This document shows, in pieces, positions 48,661 to 50,173 of a stretch of DNA of 50,173 nucleotides; position 1 is the stretch's first letter, and every line of letters starts with the position of its first letter. The DNA lies in contig CAXUEY010000025.1 in the NCBI GenBank assembly GCA_964250225.1, positions 1 to 50,173 of the forward strand, in the 5' to 3' direction. The translations under genes were made by a program, and so were the position numbers. This DNA comes from Paraktedonobacter sp964250225 (lineage in GTDB: Bacteria > Chloroflexota > Ktedonobacteria > Ktedonobacterales > Ktedonobacteraceae). The notes below the pieces were generated by a model. The model was not told the origin of the DNA. It did not search any database and saw only the letters and a program-made list of their open reading frames with translations.

Positions 48661-48692
48661 TCTGCCTTTGGAAGCATACCATAAGGCAGAGG
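48661..48692 (-). promoter_or_regulatory. Leader hairpin of the rpmI-rplT message
   Basis: TCTGCCTTTGG pairs with CCATAAGGCAGA (one mismatch) in the leader between the predicted transcription start (near 48808) and rpmI. It is a candidate L20-binding or attenuation structure; no sequence match to a known L20 site was established. Confidence 0.4.
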
Positions 48693-48815
48693 CAATACTG
48701 CTTGAGGGAGATTGAGACGCAAGTGTACACAAATACCATGATTTTCAATCCCACCACTGCTCCTTTGAAGGCGCAGAGAAGCCTATGTCAGGAGCGAACC
48801 CCGCGTGCGAGTCGC

Positions 48816-48845
48816 ATTATAACATAGCGTGCACACCGTATGCAA
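48816..48845 (-). promoter_or_regulatory. Promoter of rpmI-rplT
   Basis: On the minus strand: TTGCAT (plus 48840-48845), an 18-bp spacer and a perfect TATAAT (plus 48816-48821). Confidence 0.65.
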
Positions 48846-48903
48846 CCATTTTTCCTAGTCAAGACACAAAAACCCTATGCGCTGGCAACGAGCATGATAT
48901 AAT

Positions 48904-49298
48904 GCGCCCAGATTGCATAATTCGCGCTATTCAATGCGCCAATGGAACAAGTAGAGAGGGATGATGTTCACCACATTTGTGCTGCTATTCTCGTGCTGAG
49001 AGCGAGGATAGGGCAGATGCCTTCCCATTTCAGCGCCACGTATTGGCTGTAGCAGCTCGCCCGGCGGGTCGTGCAAACATTCCCTAAGGTACCTGCACGG
49101 CTGAGGTCCAGATTGGTCGCCAGATGGCAAACCGTTTTTGGGTGGGCGAGAAAGAATAGCTCCATGTACACTGGTAATCGCGAGCGTAATCCCCGCATAT
49201 CGTCAGGCCCGCATCGCTCGACAAGGGGAAAAGGAGCTCGCGGTTATCAGAAAAATGGCTGATGGAACATACAAACCGAGATAGTGTGGCTAGTCGTA
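48904..49298. other. Gene-free region with RNA-like inverted repeats
   Basis: About 400 bp between the divergent ribosomal-protein promoters. No frame with a ribosome site and no tRNA, tmRNA, RNase P or SRP RNA signature. It has a stem at about 48985-49012 (CTATTCTCG with CGAGGATAG) and a 78-nt foldable element at 49172-49249. A TATAAT at 48898-48903 on the plus strand has no -35. A small RNA could be encoded here. Confidence 0.4.
49172..49249 (+). ncRNA. Candidate structured RNA with alternative pairings
   Basis: TGGTAATCGCGAGC (49172-49185) pairs with GCTCGCGGTTATCA (49236-49249) over 14 bp using two wobbles; CCCC and GGGG pair inside. The same CGAGCG (49181-49186) can instead pair with CGCTCG (49215-49220). 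Mutually exclusive stems are typical of switches, but there is no direct evidence of transcription. Confidence 0.3.
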
Positions 49299-49328
49299 TT
49301 GTCAGCTTGAAGAGAACGATGTTATAAT
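49299..49328 (+). promoter_or_regulatory. Promoter of rpsF-ssb
   Basis: TTGTCA (49299-49304; 5 of 6), an 18-bp spacer and a perfect TATAAT (49323-49328). Leader of about 160 nt. Confidence 0.7.
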
Positions 49329-49393
49329 GGCGAGGTGCAAAAGGCAACTCCCGACATCGTGTTAGGAGTACGCACACATGACATAAAATACAT

Positions 49394-49463
49394 ATTATGC
49401 ATCGATTCTCTATCGGTGCATCGCCTGCTCTGGAATTTAGCGCTGGCTCTGTGCTAAATGAAT
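49394..49463 (+). promoter_or_regulatory. Hairpins in the rpsF leader
   Basis: ATGCATCGAT/ATCGGTGCAT (about 49394-49418) and TTTAGC/GCTAAA (about 49436-49458) lie between the promoter and the S6 start. S6-S18 autoregulatory leaders exist in many phyla, but the typical motif was not confirmed here. Confidence 0.35.
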
Positions 49464-49496
49464 TCAGATGCATGCCCAGAGGAAGGAGGTGACTTC

Positions 49497-50030
49497 GTGA
49501 GCAGAGATTATGAACTTGGCTTCATACTCAATCCCGAGGTCAACGAAGAGCAAACGCGCGCCATTATGGGGCGCATTGAGCAGATCGTCAGCAATTACGG
49601 CGGTCAGATTATGCGGGTGAACCAATGGGGGCGCCGCCGCCTGGCTTACCCAATTGAGCGTAATCGTGACGGTTTTTACGTGTTCATTGATATGATCCTG
49701 ACCCCTGAGACGGTCAGTGAACTGGACCGAACGCTAAAAGTTTCCGAGGAAGTTCTCCGGCACCTCATCAAGAGGCGCGATCCTAAGGCTGTGCAGAAAG
49801 AGCGCGAGGCGCGAGCCGCCGCCGCTGCCGCTGCCCAGGCTAAAGCGGAAGAAGCACCAGAGGCTGAAGAGCACGCGGAAGGTGCGAGCGAATCCGAAGA
49901 GTCTGAAAAAGCCAGAGAAGCCGAAGTACCCGCGGGTGCTGAGGAGGAGAACGAGGCTCCAGTGGCTCTCAGTGCCGCAGAGGATGAAGCTGTTCCCCCA
50001 GCACTGGAAGATGAAACGATTGAAGCGTAG
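49497..50030 (+). CDS. rpsF: Ribosomal protein S6 with acidic tail
   Basis: 177 residues from GTG at 49497, preceded by a near-perfect anti-16S site GGAGGTGA. An in-frame ATG at 49458 is upstream but lacks such a site. Residues 1-95 are S6 (YELGFILNPEVNEEQTRAIM, then YPIERNRDGFYVFIDMIL, DRTLKVSEEVLRHLIKRRDP). The remaining 80 residues are an Ala/Glu-rich acidic tail not found in E. coli S6 beyond a short glutamate run. S6 binds S18 on the 30S platform. First gene of the rpsF-ssb operon. Confidence 0.95.
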   Translation: MSRDYELGFILNPEVNEEQTRAIMGRIEQIVSNYGGQIMRVNQWGRRRLAYPIERNRDGFYVFIDMILTPETVSELDRTLKVSEEVLRHLIKRRDPKAVQKEREARAAAAAAAQAKAEEAPEAEEHAEGASESEESEKAREAEVPAGAEEENEAPVALSAAEDEAVPPALEDETIEA

Positions 50031-50122
50031 TTAAGGAAAGTTCGTATTCCAGTCAAGCCAGTCTCAGCGGCAGAAACATTTCAGGCTTTCACAACGTTTA
50101 TTACGTTGAAAGGACATCAACC

Positions 50123-50173
50123 ATGCTGAATAAAGTCATGTTGATTGGGAATTTGGGGAGAGACCCCGAATTT
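50123..50173 (+). CDS. ssb: Single-strand DNA-binding protein, 3'-truncated by window
   Basis: Only the first 17 residues are visible: MLNKVMLIGNLGRDPEF, the standard N-terminus of bacterial Ssb (strand 1 of the OB fold). AAAGGA lies 9 nt upstream, 92 bp after rpsF. The order rpsF-ssb (then usually rpsR, rplI) is widely conserved. Confidence 0.93.
   Translation, partial: MLNKVMLIGNLGRDPEF

Noticed and set aside
48904..49298. Possible RNase P, tmRNA or SRP RNA
   Set aside because: None of the hallmark motifs of these RNAs was found on either strand; only generic stems are present.
49084..49473. 129-codon minus-strand frame across the rpsF promoter and leader
   Set aside because: Low-quality composition (many Cys and Ile), no ribosome site, and it covers a strong plus-strand promoter.

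Overview
The window is a 50 kb piece of a bacterial chromosome (a scaffold with one 10-N gap at 32822-32831), moderately GC-rich, with dense single-copy genes. Gene content and protein style suggest a Ktedonobacteria-like member of the Chloroflexota. The signs are many stand-alone sensor kinases, an ECF sigma factor with a large zinc-ribbon tail, tandem Clp-N proteins, a Chloroflexota-type DUF4177-like protein, a branched-chain amino-acid ABC operon with a permease-ATPase fusion, and an IS605-type TnpB. This placement is inferred from family resemblance; no rRNA gene is present to confirm it. I found no tRNA, rRNA, CRISPR array or prophage.

Layout. 1-5.8 kb: the end of a TolB-like propeller protein, a DUF4177-like protein, a membrane-anchored protein plus Nudix hydrolase pair, an orphan ParD-like antitoxin, a protein joining an excisionase-type HTH to two ClpC N-domains and a zinc ribbon, and a small soluble histidine kinase. 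5.9-9 kb: an fmdB-type zinc-ribbon operon and uvrC with an unusual insertion. 9-12.5 kb: a lipoprotein, a complete tnpB element, a RibD-C/DHFR-like reductase and a DUF2255 protein. 12.5-17.2 kb: an M16 peptidase and a divergent GAF histidine kinase/response regulator pair. 17.3-20.7 kb: a Uma2 nuclease, an isopropylmalate/homocitrate synthase, a PRC-barrel protein and a small membrane protein. 20.8-25.9 kb: an ECF sigma factor abutting a collapsed MFS gene, a LarA-like protein, an alpha/beta hydrolase without a nucleophile, and a membrane protein. 26-32 kb: enolase, an unknown membrane protein, a GT20 trehalose-phosphate synthase, DUF983 and a GNAT acetyltransferase. 32-34 kb: crotonase plus a PcaF/PaaJ-like thiolase. 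34-39 kb: a livH / livM-livG / livF / binding-protein operon. 39-44 kb: RNase Y, a PHP phosphoesterase and biotin carboxylase. 44-47 kb: a large chemoreceptor with an FFPPQ-type repeat tail, and a mini zinc-ribbon protein. 47-50 kb: rpmI-rplT-rRNA methyltransferase on the minus strand, and the start of an rpsF-ssb operon on the plus strand.

Functional themes are housekeeping (uvrC, eno, rny, L35/L20, S6, Ssb, AccC, LeuA), signalling (two histidine kinases, one response regulator, one ECF sigma, one chemoreceptor), nutrient uptake (Liv operon) and fatty or aromatic acid breakdown (crotonase/thiolase). Many genes end in long, near-perfect inverted repeats of 17-26 bp without a clear U-tract, especially between convergent genes. 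These look like shared bidirectional terminators.

The best candidate for something new is the HTH-ClpN-ClpN-zinc-ribbon protein at 3828-4679. It keeps both glutamates that in ClpC bind phospho-arginine, so it could be a DNA-binding sensor of arginine-phosphorylated or damaged protein. Other points of interest are the catalytically blank alpha/beta hydrolase, the MFS gene reduced to half its length behind a zinc-tailed sigma factor, the chemoreceptor repeat tail, a 25-codon small ORF folded into a hairpin before the LarA-like gene, a perfect 20-bp palindrome between livH and rny, and a dispersed intergenic repeat.
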